Positions 26,169 through 36,214 are shown, counted from the first letter of the stretch. The stretch is 64,000 nt of DNA from Chitinophagaceae bacterium (GCA_016713965.1 JADJOC010000004.1:8174-72173); one strand, 5' to 3'. Notes: generated from the sequence alone by a model not told the origin. Made by a program: numbers and translations.

Positions 26169-28133
26169 TTAAACCTGCATCCTTTGTATCCTTACAGCAT
26201 TTAAAATTGCTAACAATGCCACACCAACATCTGCAATAACAGCTTCCCATAAAGTAGCAATCCCACCTGCGCCCAGAATTAGTACAATGACTTTTATTAC
26301 CATTGCTATTGTTATATTTTGCCAAACAATGCGCCTGGTTATTTTGCCAATTTTAATAGCTGCAACAATTTTGGAAGGCTGGTCATTTTGAATAACTATA
26401 TCAGCCGTTTCAATAGTGGCATCGCTACCTAAGCCACCCATGGCAATGCCTGCATGTGCCAATGCTACAACTGGGGCATCATTTACGCCATCGCCTACAA
26501 AGGCAATGTGTTTTCCTTCATTTTTTAATGCCTGTACTTTCTCCACCTTGCCCTCCGGCAATAAATCGCCATAAGCATTATCTATATTTAATAATGCTGC
26601 TACTTTGGAAACCACCGTTTGCTTATCGCCGGATAACATTACAGTTTGTATATCCAATTTGTGCAATTCTTGTATGGCTTGCTTCGCATCGTCTTTTATT
26701 TCATCGGCGATAGTAATATAACCGGCATATTTATCGTTGATTGTAATTACTACCACGGTATCAACTAAGTTATCAATTTCAGTAGGATAATCAATATTGA
26801 ACTTCTTTAACAACTTTGCATTCCCCGCTAAAATACTTTTTCCATCAACCGTACCTTTTAAACCATGACCTGATATTTCTTCAACATTTTCTGCTTTTAA
26901 GTTTTTTGCGGCTTCGCCTGCATGTTCTACTACAGCTTTTGCAATAGGGTGCGTTGAGTTATTTTCTATGGATGCTGCCAATTTAACCAATTCATCTTTT
27001 TCAATGTCGTTTGCTACAATTTCCTGCACTTTAAAAACACCTTTAGTAAGCGTACCTGTTTTATCCATTACCACTACATTGACTTTTGTAACTGCATCTA
27101 AAAAATTAGAGCCTTTAAATAATATACCATTTCGGGATGCCAGTCCTATGCCACCAAAATATCCTAAGGGAATGGATACCACTAAAGCGCAGGGGCAACT
27201 GATTACCAGGAATACCAATGACCTGTAAAACCAAACATTAAAAATATATGGGTCAACAAAGAACCAAGGCACCAGGCATACTGCTATTGCCAATGCAAAA
27301 ACTATGGGTGTATAAATCTTTGCAAAGCGGCTGATGAATAATTGTGTTTGTGATTTTCTTGCGGTGGCATCCTGTACCATTTCCAGTATTTTACTCAGCT
27401 TGCTGTCCTTAAAAAGCGATGTTACTTTTATTTCAGACACCTTGTCAAGATTAATCATACCGGCAAATACCTGTTCACCTTTGTGCTTTGTGTCAGGTTT
27501 GCTCTCTCCTGTAAGGGCAGCAGTATTAAATGTTGCAGCTTCTGAATGTAACTCTCCATCCAGCGCAATTTTTTCGCCTGCCTTCACCTGTATAATTTCA
27601 TTTATTTTGATTTCGCTAGGATGAATAACTTCCATTGCCCCATTTCTCAATACGGTTACTTCATCAGGCCGTATATCCAATAAAGCTTTGATGCTTCTTT
27701 TAGCTTTATTAACTGCTGAATCCTGGAACCACTCTCCGATAGAATAAAAAACCATTACGGCTACGCCTTCACTGTATGAACCAATGGCAAAAGCGCCTAT
27801 GGTTGCTACACTCATTAAAAAGAACTCATTAAAAAAATAAAACCGTTTGGCTTTTCGGAAAGCCATATACAGCACATTGTACCCGGCCAGCAAATACGGC
27901 GCTGCATAAATAACTAAATCAAAAGGAAACTTGGGTTTGTATTTAAAGCCATATTCTAACACTAGCATTATTAATAGTATTGCCAATGAAGACAGCAAAG
28001 GCCAATGGTTTTCCCAACCTGCCGTATCAGCTTCACCATGATTATGACCATCATTTGCATCATGAGCATGCTCTTTTTCCAGCGCTTTTTTATTTATGCT
28101 TTTTTCTTCTGTACCGCAGCATTGCTGTGCCAT
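26169..28133 (-). CDS. Zn/Cd-type P1B ATPase (ZntA/CadA-like)
   Basis: A 654-residue P-type ATPase. The N-terminus has QQCCGTEE and a His-rich stretch (EHAHDANDGHNHGE) but no HMA fold. The membrane site is SCPCALV, and DKTGTLTKG, TGESKPD and GDGVNDAP are present. CPC plus a later invariant D/K in the last helices fits divalent-metal pumps such as ZntA. It should export Zn, Cd or Pb. It is the last gene of the divalent-metal operon, 10 bases after the NicO-like permease. Confidence 0.88.
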   Translation of the reverse strand: MAQQCCGTEEKSINKKALEKEHAHDANDGHNHGEADTAGWENHWPLLSSLAILLIMLVLEYGFKYKPKFPFDLVIYAAPYLLAGYNVLYMAFRKAKRFYFFNEFFLMSVATIGAFAIGSYSEGVAVMVFYSIGEWFQDSAVNKAKRSIKALLDIRPDEVTVLRNGAMEVIHPSEIKINEIIQVKAGEKIALDGELHSEAATFNTAALTGESKPDTKHKGEQVFAGMINLDKVSEIKVTSLFKDSKLSKILEMVQDATARKSQTQLFISRFAKIYTPIVFALAIAVCLVPWFFVDPYIFNVWFYRSLVFLVISCPCALVVSIPLGYFGGIGLASRNGILFKGSNFLDAVTKVNVVVMDKTGTLTKGVFKVQEIVANDIEKDELVKLAASIENNSTHPIAKAVVEHAGEAAKNLKAENVEEISGHGLKGTVDGKSILAGNAKLLKKFNIDYPTEIDNLVDTVVVITINDKYAGYITIADEIKDDAKQAIQELHKLDIQTVMLSGDKQTVVSKVAALLNIDNAYGDLLPEGKVEKVQALKNEGKHIAFVGDGVNDAPVVALAHAGIAMGGLGSDATIETADIVIQNDQPSKIVAAIKIGKITRRIVWQNITIAMVIKVIVLILGAGGIATLWEAVIADVGVALLAILNAVRIQRMQV

Positions 28134-28143
28134 ATAAATTATT

Positions 28144-28758
28144 TTATGAGATAAAAAATGAAATTATTCCTGTTACAATTAAAATCAATCCTGTTATGAT
28201 GCCGGCATTGTGTTCCCACTTATGCCAATTTAATTTCAGTATGCCTTTATAAACAATGTGTATCCATACCAGCATGCCTGATAATGTGATAATAGAGTAC
28301 ATCAATGCGATACCAGCCAGTACATACCACCCTTTGCTTCCGGCTAATAAAAAATAGGCTTCAATTTCCATGCAGGGCGAAAGAAACATGGCTATGACCA
28401 GTGCAAGTATTATTGATCTTTTTGTTTTCTTTTTCACCGGCTCTTGTTGCAAATGAAAATGATGGTGGCGGTAATGTTGCCTAACAAAATACAAACCCAT
28501 TAATATTAAAACTGAAGGAGCAATAATATGGGTAAAGTGTTTGATATGTTCGGTAAGCTCACTACCAATCAGGCCGAGTAATAAACCAATAATAACAGTG
28601 CTGACCACATGCGCCATACCTGCAATAAATGTAATCCGGCTTGTTTCTCCAAGGCTCCATCCTTCCTTTCTGGCAATAGCTAAAATCGGCAGCCAGTGAT
28701 TGGGAATCACAGCATGTAATAAGCTGATTAAAAGACTACCGATAATGAGGCTGTACAT
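28144..28758 (-). CDS. NicO/RcnA-like metal permease (putative)
   Basis: A 204-residue protein with about six transmembrane helices. The first helix carries LLHAVIPNHW, resembling the HxxxPDH motif of the NicO/RcnA nickel-cobalt family, and the loop after helix 3 is very His-rich (RQHYRHHHFHLQQE). It may export Ni or Co or move metals with the ATPase. The family call is tentative because the Asp of PDH is Asn. Confidence 0.55.
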   Translation of the reverse strand: MYSLIIGSLLISLLHAVIPNHWLPILAIARKEGWSLGETSRITFIAGMAHVVSTVIIGLLLGLIGSELTEHIKHFTHIIAPSVLILMGLYFVRQHYRHHHFHLQQEPVKKKTKRSIILALVIAMFLSPCMEIEAYFLLAGSKGWYVLAGIALMYSIITLSGMLVWIHIVYKGILKLNWHKWEHNAGIITGLILIVTGIISFFIS

Positions 28759-28839
28759 TGATTATTTTATGTTGTATTTAAAAATAAAAAGTTGCGAAGC
28801 AACATGCCCCGCAACTTTACAATTAAAATGCCGTATGTC

Positions 28840-28917
28840 CTATGCAATAAATGCCTGCGCTATTCCCAAAACCGAAGCAAGCATTACAACACATTTCCAA
28901 CAATATGTTCTTTTCAT
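28840..28917 (-). CDS. Small Cys-containing peptide gene
   Basis: A 25-codon frame (MKRTYCWKC then a hydrophobic segment ending AQAFIA) lies in a 286-base gap of the metal operon. The peptide could be a signal-peptide-like or metal-sensing leader peptide with CxxC. There is no homology evidence. Confidence 0.3.
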   Translation of the reverse strand: MKRTYCWKCVVMLASVLGIAQAFIA

Positions 28918-29044
28918 TTTTGTTTAATTTAGTACTGTAAAAATACATATTAATAAATTTATTTACTGTTAATATTTAGATCAAACTGTGATGATTAATA
29001 AAATGCGTATGCACCGCTTTTAAACAGTACATACGCAGGTGTTT

Positions 29045-29416
29045 TTAATTTAATTGCACCTTTCCATGATGTGCATGACAGGCATCAGCACACTGGGTAC
29101 ATTCTTCCGCACATTTCTTACAATGTTCATGATCATGCTTGCTACATTCTTCAGCACAATGGCGGCAAATTTTTTCACAAAAAGCTAAAAACTCATGTGA
29201 AAATTCACTTTCCCTGATAAGAAGGCGTGCTGCCAGTGAACATATTTCAGCACAATCCCTGTCAAGTTCTATGCAATGTGCCATGTGTGTTACATCTTCT
29301 TCATCTAAACAAGATGCAGCACAGCTTTCGCAAGCTGTGGCGCAGGCTAAAAGTTGCTGGATAAGGGCTTCGTGCTTATGCCCTGTGTGGTGGTGTGATG
29401 ATTGATTGTGTTCCAT
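29045..29416 (-). CDS. Cys-rich four-helix-bundle copper-binding protein (Csp/DUF326-like)
   Basis: A 123-residue protein with a His-rich N-terminus (HNQSSHHHTGHKHE) and about sixteen cysteines spaced on amphipathic helices (CATACESCAASC, CAEICS, CEKICRHCAEEC, CKKCAEECTQCADAC). This is the pattern of cytosolic copper storage proteins. It has no signal peptide. It should store Cu(I) or other thiophilic metals. It lies between czcB and the permease. Confidence 0.88.
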   Translation of the reverse strand: MEHNQSSHHHTGHKHEALIQQLLACATACESCAASCLDEEDVTHMAHCIELDRDCAEICSLAARLLIRESEFSHEFLAFCEKICRHCAEECSKHDHEHCKKCAEECTQCADACHAHHGKVQLN

Positions 29417-29446
29417 TTTATTTGATTTAAGAGTGAGAAAAAATAT

Positions 29447-30721
29447 TTAATCTTCGTGCCCTTCAGTATTGGTCATTTTTGCTGATACAAAGAAGGCGCC
29501 TTTTACAACAATTTTTGCTTCTTTGGGAATTTCTTTTAGTAAAGTAATTTCTGTATAACCTACATCGCTTGTACCTTTTGCAACGGGTATGCGCTCAAAT
29601 GTTATCTCTTTTCCTTCCTGATCTTTGCCTTTTTTATTATTGTGAGGTTCTGTAGAATTTTTTTGTACGCTGTTTTTACTATTGCTCTTCTGTTCATCTG
29701 TAAGCATAAAAATATAATCCTGCCCCTCTACTGTTACAATCGCATCATTAGGAACAGCTGGTACGGTGGTTTGGTCTAAACTTATTACAGCCGTTACATT
29801 CATCCCATCTATCAACCCGGTTTTTTCACCTTGTACTTTAGCATGAACGGTTATAGCTTTGCTTTCGCCTTCAAAAGATGAACCTAATGAATATACCTGG
29901 GCATCGTACTCCTTACCCTGGTTATTGGTAATCGTAAAATGAATCGTTTGATTGTTTTTTAACTTGGACAGGTCTTTTTCATATACAAATAAATCAAGGT
30001 GCAACTGGCTGTTGTCTACAATTTCAGCCACGGCTGTGGTTGCATCTACATAGCTTCCCATTTTTACCATTACATTGCTTACTACACCACTGATTGGGCT
30101 GGTTATTGCAAGCACAGAAATCAATTTGCCATTGGAAAGCCTGGAAGGGTTAATGCCCATTAACTGTATTTGCTGTGCATAGGTGGATTTTGCAGTACGC
30201 AGGGTGCGTAGTTTTGTTTCTGCCGCCTGCAAATTTTTTAATGCCCCTGCATTGCCTGCATTTAATTCCTTTTGTCTTTTTACTTCAAGCTCTGCCAGGC
30301 CGATTTCTGCGTTTATATTCAGGTATTGGCTTTGTGCCTGTATAAATTCAGGATTGGCAATAGTGGCAATTGTTTGTCCTCTTGATACATAATTTCCCGG
30401 TTGCAACAGCAACGATTTTATAACGCCGCTATAAATTGAATTTACGCTGGCTTTATTTTGATTGGGAACTTTCAACATACCGTTTGCTTTTACTGATGCC
30501 GTTAATTGTTTCTGCTCAATAGTGCCCAATTCAACGCCTATACTATTTATCTGCTCCCGGGTAAGCGCTGCGGCATTGGGATTTTCATGTTCATCTGTAT
30601 GCCCTTCTCCGGTTTTGGCTTCCCCGGGTTTTTCCGTTTCAGCACTACCGCTTTTGCTTCCGCAGGAAATACCAAAAACGATAGCAGAGAAAATTATTAT
30701 TGTAATTAAAAACTTCTTCAT
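29447..30721 (-). CDS. czcB: RND efflux periplasmic adaptor (CzcB/CusB-like)
   Basis: A 424-residue lipoprotein (lipobox FGISC at about 20). The membrane-fusion order is barrel-sandwich (NSIYSGVIKSLLLQPGNYVSRGQ), helical hairpin (QAQSQYLNINAEIG to AAETKLRTLRTAK), returning sandwich strand and beta-barrel, followed by a C-terminal membrane-proximal domain with an inserted basic linker. It links the inner-membrane pump to the outer-membrane factor. It is 10 bases after the czcA-fusion gene. Confidence 0.9.
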   Translation of the reverse strand: MKKFLITIIIFSAIVFGISCGSKSGSAETEKPGEAKTGEGHTDEHENPNAAALTREQINSIGVELGTIEQKQLTASVKANGMLKVPNQNKASVNSIYSGVIKSLLLQPGNYVSRGQTIATIANPEFIQAQSQYLNINAEIGLAELEVKRQKELNAGNAGALKNLQAAETKLRTLRTAKSTYAQQIQLMGINPSRLSNGKLISVLAITSPISGVVSNVMVKMGSYVDATTAVAEIVDNSQLHLDLFVYEKDLSKLKNNQTIHFTITNNQGKEYDAQVYSLGSSFEGESKAITVHAKVQGEKTGLIDGMNVTAVISLDQTTVPAVPNDAIVTVEGQDYIFMLTDEQKSNSKNSVQKNSTEPHNNKKGKDQEGKEITFERIPVAKGTSDVGYTEITLLKEIPKEAKIVVKGAFFVSAKMTNTEGHED

Positions 30722-30731
30722 CTTTTTATAT

Positions 30732-33700
30732 TTATTGATTGATATAATAACTGTATTGGATTACGGATTGGTTATAAGCATTCAGGTTCTCCAGATAATT
30801 TTTCTGAATTTCAATGGCCTGTGTAAGAAACTGCGACAGCTCAGCAAAACTAATTTCGCCTGCCCGATAGGCTAATGATGATGCTTTGATGATTTCATTG
30901 GCCTGTTTCAATCCCGTTGATTCGTAAAAATCCAGCATACTTTTATTTCGCTCTACTTCCTGCTGCTTTTGCATCTGTTGTGTGATCAGCACCTGGTAGT
31001 TATAATCATACTGCTTTTGCTGAACAGACATTTCAGCCTGCGCCACTTTTACTTTATTGCGGTAAGCATTGACGCCAAACAACGGAAAGGCTGCTGTAAC
31101 TGAAAAGCCGGTGAACGGGTCTTTAGCACCCCACAGCCTTTGGCTAAAAAAACGGCCTGAAAACTCCGGTTTGTTTTCATTTTTTATTACGCCAATTCCT
31201 GCATTGGCAATATTGATATTTTGTGATTGTAAAGCCAGTAATGGATGAAGGCTGTCGTTTACAGCGCCTAGCATTGCTAATTTTTCCAGCGGCATCATTA
31301 GGGGCAATATAGTTTCTTCCGTATTGAGTAATTGTGCCATCAACCGTTGCTGAATTTGCACATCATTGCCCACCTGGTGTAGCAATGCCTGTAGTTCTTT
31401 CATCCGCACCATGGCTGAAATACTATCCAACCCGGGACTGTCACCGGTTTTTACTTTCAGAATGGCTGCATTATTCAACGATTTATAAATACTATCTAAA
31501 CGATAAAACAATTGCTGTTTATCCTGCAAATACCAGAGCTGGTAATAAACAGTGCGTACATCTCTTTTTATATCTACATCAATAGCAGCAGCATTGGCCT
31601 GGTAATATTTGAGTTGTTCGCCGTACAGGCTTTTTTGTGCTTTGTATAATCCCGGCCATGCAATACTTTGAGATACCCCGATTTTTAAAATGCCTTTGTT
31701 GTCACCAGGGCGTAAATCTTCATTTTCAGCGAATACGCCGGTTTTAGGAAATGCTGTTGCCGTATTGATTTGAGACCTGCCTTTATTTATCTGCTGGTTA
31801 TTTATATCATACAACAGGTTATTTTTAGCCATTACGATTACTTCGTTTACACTTAACCGCTTGGTAGGTGGTTGTTGTGCTTGCAAATTATTGAACGTTA
31901 TACACAAAAAAACGACTGCGATAATTGTTGTAATAGGTTTTATGTTCACTTTATTCTTTTTTGAAAAGATGATGTACAAACAGGGGAGTACCACCAATGT
32001 TAATAAGGTGGCTGTTATCAATCCCCCGATTACTACGGTGGCCAATGGCTTTTGCACCTCTGCACCGGCACCGCTTGATAAGGCCATTGGGATAAATCCC
32101 AAAGCGGCTACAGAAGCCGTCATTAAAACAGGGCGTAACCGGATTTTTGTTCCTTCTAATACTCTTTGCATAACGTCTTTTATTCCATCTTTTTCTAACT
32201 GGTTGAACGTGCTGATTAAAACAATACCGTTTAATACGGCTACGCCAAATAAAGCAATAAAGCCAACTCCTGCCGAAATGCTGAATGGCATACCCCTTAT
32301 CAGCAAAGCAAATACACCACCAATTGCACTCATGGGAATTGCAGTAAAAATCAATGATGCATCTTTTACAGAACTAAATGTAAGGTAGAGCATGAAAAAA
32401 ATAAGTAACAAAGCGAGTGGAACTACAATCATTAGCCTGGCAGATGCTTTTTGCAGGTTTTCAAATGTGCCACCGTAGGTATAATAGTATCCGGCAGGAA
32501 GCTTTATTTTTTCGTTTAGTTTTTTCTGGGCTTCTTTTACTACGCTGGCTACATCACGGCCGCTTACATTAAAGCTTACATAAATCCTCCGCTTGCCTGA
32601 CTCACGGCTAATTTGCGCAGGGCCTGTTTTAAAAGATACATTTGCTACCTGCGATAAAGGGATTTGATTGCCATCATTGAGCGGTACAAATAAATCGCTT
32701 ACATCATCCAGGTTGGTACGGTGTGTACTGTCCAGACGCAAAACCAAATCAAATTTTCTTTCATTTTCAAACACAACACCTGCTTCCTCACCGGCAAATG
32801 CAGTACTGATAACATGATTGATATCTTCAATGTTTAAGCCATAGGCTGCTATTTTTGCCCTGTCGTATTCAATGGTAATCTGCGGCAGTCCATCTACTCT
32901 TTCTACTTGTGGTTGTGTAATGCCAGGTATGGGATTGATAACCTTAGCTACTTTATCCGCATAAGCTACCAGTGTATCTAAATTTTCACCAAATATTTTA
33001 ATGGCTACATCCTGCCGTATACCTGTCATCAGTTCATTAAAGCGCATTTGTATGGGTTGGCTGGGTTCGGCTATCACACCAGGTATAGCCGACAGCTTAT
33101 CACCCATCATTTCAGCCAGCTCATAAAAATTACCAGTTGTTTTCCATTCTTTTTTAGGCTTCAGGATCACCATTAAATCTGTTGCTTCGGGTGGCATGGG
33201 ATCGGTAGCAACATCCCCGGCACCAGTTTTGCCAATCACCATTTTCACTTCCGGAAATTCCCGCAACATCCGCTCTGCCATCATAACCGTTTCTGTTGTT
33301 TGTGAAAGTGAAGAACCCTGGGGCAATACAAATTCAATGGCATAATCGCCTTCTTCCAGCGTAGGTATAAATTCACCACCCATATTTTTAAAAATAACAA
33401 GGGATATGATTAATAATGCAACTGCTATACTGACTATCACATACTTTATTTTGATGGCTCCTTTTAAAAGTGGCGCATATCCACGTTGAAAAAAATCCAT
33501 CATCTTGTCAGAAAAATTTCTTGTATGCTTCAAATTTTTTGAAAGAAATAAAGCACTCATCATAGGTATATAGGTAAGCGATAGCAACAAAGCACCCAGA
33601 ATGGCAAAAGCAACTGTTTGAGCCATTGGCCGGAACATTTTTCCTTCCACGCCCTGTAGCGAAAGTATAGGCAAGTAAACAATCAGGATAATAATTTGCC

Positions 33701-35051
33701 CGAAAGCTGCGGAGCTCATCATTTTCTTTGCACTACTTTCTACCGCTTCATCCATTTGCGGCTGCGATAATTTGCCGGATATTTTTCTTGCCCCCAGATA
33801 ATGCAGCGTGGCTTCTACAATAATTACAGCACCATCTACAATTAATCCAAAATCTATTGCCCCTAGGCTCATCAGGTTGGCACTTACACCAAACAAGTTC
33901 ATTAAAGCCAATGCAAACAATAAAGATAAAGGGATGGCCGATGCAACTATTAAGCCTGCACGAAAGTTTCCCAGGAATAAAACCAATACTAATATTACAA
34001 TCAATGCCCCTTCAACCAAGTTGGTTTTAACGGTATTAATAGCACGGTCAATTAAATTGGTACGGTCTAAAAATGCTTCTATCTCCACATCTTCCGGCAA
34101 TGATTTTTTTACAGTTTCCATTCTTTCTTTTACCAGTTCCACTACAGATGCACTGTTGGCACCCTTCATCATCATTACAATACCACCCACCACTTCTTTT
34201 TCACCGTTATAGGTTAGTGCCCCGTAACGTGGCGGCGAGCCAAACTGCACCGTAGCCACATCTTTTACCAATACCGGTACCCCACTTTGTAGTTTGACAA
34301 CAATATTTTCAATATCTGCAAAAGTTTTTACCAACCCTACACCACGGATAAAGTAAGCATTAGGCTTCCTGTCAATGTATGCACCACCAGTGTTTTCATT
34401 ATTTTTTTCGAGGGCGGTAAATATTTCAGGTATGGTTACATTCATGGCTTTTAACCTTTCGGGGCTTACCGCTACTTCATATTGTTTGTTGATGCCGCCA
34501 AAGCCTGATACTTCGGCAACGCCGGGTATGCCTGTTAACTGGCGGCCAACTATCCAATCCTGCATGGTGCGTAAATCCATAGCAGAGTATTTTTGTTCAC
34601 TTCCTTTTTTGGGATGGATAACATACTGGTATATTTCTCCAAGACCGGTTGTAACAGGCCCCATTTCCGGGTTACCCATGCCTTTGGGAATTTCCTCCAC
34701 CGCTTCTTTTAGCTTTTCTGCTATTAGCTGCCGGGCAAAATAGATGTCTATGTTTTCTTTAAATACTACCGTTATTACACTTAATCCAAAACGGGAAAAG
34801 GAACGCATCTCTTCGATGCCTTGTATATTGGATAAAGACCTTTCTACGGGATATGTAATGAATTGCTCCACTTCCTGGGCTGCCAACGTAGGGGCACGGG
34901 TAATAACCTGGACCTGGTTATTGGTAACATCTGGCAATGCATCAACCGGCAGTTTGGTAGCACTCCACAAACCCCAGGTAATAAGCGCTAGTGTCATTAC
35001 CCCGATAATGAGTTTGTTTTTTATACTGAAATGAATAATTTTATTGAGCAT
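30732..35051 (-). CDS. czcA: Heavy-metal RND pump CzcA fused to an outer-membrane factor
   Basis: A 1439-residue protein (Met at 35051, MLNKIIHF; an earlier in-frame Met lies within the small upstream gene). Residues 1-1035 form an HME-RND pump. TM4 reads GAIDFGLIVDGAVIIVE, the Asp-Asp-Glu pattern of CzcA-type Zn/Co/Cd pumps rather than CusA. After the pump comes a hydrophobic segment (ITTIIAVVFLCITFNNLQAQ) and then a ~390-residue TolC/CzcC-like factor starting RLSVNEVIVMAKNN. That segment looks like a signal peptide, which could release the factor. Such fusions are known in Bacteroidota. Confidence 0.9.
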   Translation of the reverse strand: MLNKIIHFSIKNKLIIGVMTLALITWGLWSATKLPVDALPDVTNNQVQVITRAPTLAAQEVEQFITYPVERSLSNIQGIEEMRSFSRFGLSVITVVFKENIDIYFARQLIAEKLKEAVEEIPKGMGNPEMGPVTTGLGEIYQYVIHPKKGSEQKYSAMDLRTMQDWIVGRQLTGIPGVAEVSGFGGINKQYEVAVSPERLKAMNVTIPEIFTALEKNNENTGGAYIDRKPNAYFIRGVGLVKTFADIENIVVKLQSGVPVLVKDVATVQFGSPPRYGALTYNGEKEVVGGIVMMMKGANSASVVELVKERMETVKKSLPEDVEIEAFLDRTNLIDRAINTVKTNLVEGALIVILVLVLFLGNFRAGLIVASAIPLSLLFALALMNLFGVSANLMSLGAIDFGLIVDGAVIIVEATLHYLGARKISGKLSQPQMDEAVESSAKKMMSSAAFGQIIILIVYLPILSLQGVEGKMFRPMAQTVAFAILGALLLSLTYIPMMSALFLSKNLKHTRNFSDKMMDFFQRGYAPLLKGAIKIKYVIVSIAVALLIISLVIFKNMGGEFIPTLEEGDYAIEFVLPQGSSLSQTTETVMMAERMLREFPEVKMVIGKTGAGDVATDPMPPEATDLMVILKPKKEWKTTGNFYELAEMMGDKLSAIPGVIAEPSQPIQMRFNELMTGIRQDVAIKIFGENLDTLVAYADKVAKVINPIPGITQPQVERVDGLPQITIEYDRAKIAAYGLNIEDINHVISTAFAGEEAGVVFENERKFDLVLRLDSTHRTNLDDVSDLFVPLNDGNQIPLSQVANVSFKTGPAQISRESGKRRIYVSFNVSGRDVASVVKEAQKKLNEKIKLPAGYYYTYGGTFENLQKASARLMIVVPLALLLIFFMLYLTFSSVKDASLIFTAIPMSAIGGVFALLIRGMPFSISAGVGFIALFGVAVLNGIVLISTFNQLEKDGIKDVMQRVLEGTKIRLRPVLMTASVAALGFIPMALSSGAGAEVQKPLATVVIGGLITATLLTLVVLPCLYIIFSKKNKVNIKPITTIIAVVFLCITFNNLQAQQPPTKRLSVNEVIVMAKNNLLYDINNQQINKGRSQINTATAFPKTGVFAENEDLRPGDNKGILKIGVSQSIAWPGLYKAQKSLYGEQLKYYQANAAAIDVDIKRDVRTVYYQLWYLQDKQQLFYRLDSIYKSLNNAAILKVKTGDSPGLDSISAMVRMKELQALLHQVGNDVQIQQRLMAQLLNTEETILPLMMPLEKLAMLGAVNDSLHPLLALQSQNINIANAGIGVIKNENKPEFSGRFFSQRLWGAKDPFTGFSVTAAFPLFGVNAYRNKVKVAQAEMSVQQKQYDYNYQVLITQQMQKQQEVERNKSMLDFYESTGLKQANEIIKASSLAYRAGEISFAELSQFLTQAIEIQKNYLENLNAYNQSVIQYSYYINQ

Positions 35052-35059
35052 GATAATTT

Positions 35060-35206
35060 CTATTTGGATATATGCCTGTAGTAGTGGATTATTCTTTCCG
35101 CAACGGCTGCTAAAAGAATGGCACAACACAGTACTATAACAATGATTTTAATTACGCTGCGTATTAAAGGTTGTTTGGCCTTTTTGCGCTTTTTACTTCC
35201 AGCCAT
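35060..35206 (-). CDS. 48-residue single-pass membrane protein upstream of czcA
   Basis: MAGSKKRKKAKQPL is followed by one transmembrane helix (VIKIIVIVLCCAILLAAVA) and a short tail, a basic N-terminus with N-in topology. It ends eight bases before the czcA start, suggesting coupling. It may be an RND accessory subunit, but no family was recognised. Confidence 0.55.
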   Translation of the reverse strand: MAGSKKRKKAKQPLIRSVIKIIVIVLCCAILLAAVAERIIHYYRHISK

Positions 35207-35279
35207 TTAAAATGGTAATGAAATGATTAATGCTATACATGCCGGTATGGCCATGTAGCAATTTCAATAAAAGGAGTAA

Positions 35280-35597
35280 TTATGCTATTTGTGGAGGTTG
35301 CCAGATGCTGTAATACACTTTGGCATTGAAGGGTATATTGTAGAATGAATATTTTTCTGATTGAAAAATAGTTTTGGCAACTTCTGTTTTAGAGAAAGTT
35401 GAGTAAAACACCGAAACAGAGCAGCAGGAGCAGGTACAAAAAGGTGTACAGGATTCTTTATCATGATTATGCTGCTGATGGTTATCAGTAGCTGAAATTT
35501 TTATTGCTGACTTTACATTACAATCTTTACTATCACTGCATGGGATACAGGACAGGTAAAGCATAAAACAGCCTAATATGAAGAAGAAAAATTTCAT
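35280..35597 (-). CDS. Secreted Cys/His-rich protein (DUF6660-like)
   Basis: A 105-residue protein with an N-terminal signal peptide (FFFILGCFMLYLSCIPC) and a Cys-rich centre (ESCTPFCTCSCCS) after a His/Gln/Asp stretch. Similar short proteins head czc-type clusters in Bacteroidota. Probably a periplasmic metal-sensing or binding protein. It is the first gene of the divalent-metal operon. Confidence 0.6.
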   Translation of the reverse strand: MKFFFFILGCFMLYLSCIPCSDSKDCNVKSAIKISATDNHQQHNHDKESCTPFCTCSCCSVSVFYSTFSKTEVAKTIFQSEKYSFYNIPFNAKVYYSIWQPPQIA

Positions 35598-35684
35598 TGC
35601 AGCAAAGGTAAAGCTGAAAAAGCATTAATACAAATCGAAAATTGAAGCAGCGTTGCAGAGTATAGTGAAATTCATTTATAAAAG

Positions 35685-35981
35685 TTATTTACCATGCTTA
35701 AATAATAAGCTGCATACTTTTAGCGAATCTGCACCCGTTAGGGTGCAAAATTTTAAAATATCACCTATGCGCCAAAGCTGGCCATTATTTGCCTTCGTAC
35801 GTAAAAAGCTACCTTTGTTTGTACCCAAATCTTCCGCTATTTTACTTTTTGAAACATATTCATAAACTTGTGCAAAATTTTTTATTTTACCAGAATTTAT
35901 ATCTTCTCCAAGCCATTTATAAAGCACTAGCAAATTTTCTGCTTTTGAATTTTCATTAAGCTGTTTTAATTTACTTTCCAT
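35685..35981 (-). CDS. Hypothetical plasmid protein, possible HTH regulator
   Basis: A 98-residue helical protein containing KIAEDLGTNKGSFLRTKAN, which reads like a helix-turn-helix. It is the last of a run of short plasmid genes on this strand, abutting the gene at 35981. A regulatory role is plausible. Confidence 0.5.
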   Translation of the reverse strand: MESKLKQLNENSKAENLLVLYKWLGEDINSGKIKNFAQVYEYVSKSKIAEDLGTNKGSFLRTKANNGQLWRIGDILKFCTLTGADSLKVCSLLFKHGK

Positions 35982-36214
35982 TATAATTTACTCTGTAAGT
36001 TTATATATTTATAAAAATACCAGCTCGCCCCATCATTTAATATTGGCTGCAAATCAATTGTAGTTTCCTCGATTAATTTAACTATTTCCAGTTCAATTTT
36101 GCCATTATCAATTTTTATAGGACGAGCAATAAAAAAAGGCTTACGGGAATGAAAAATAAATTCTTCATTTTTATCGCTAACTGCCATCATCCATTTCGGC
36201 ACTTTTATTTTCAT
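35981..36214 (-). CDS. Hypothetical plasmid protein
   Basis: A 77-residue basic protein with no recognisable motif. Its start overlaps the end of the 36177 gene by 38 bases in another frame, and its stop meets the start of the 35685 gene, so the group looks like one operon. Confidence 0.5.
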   Translation of the reverse strand: MKIKVPKWMMAVSDKNEEFIFHSRKPFFIARPIKIDNGKIELEIVKLIEETTIDLQPILNDGASWYFYKYINLQSKL

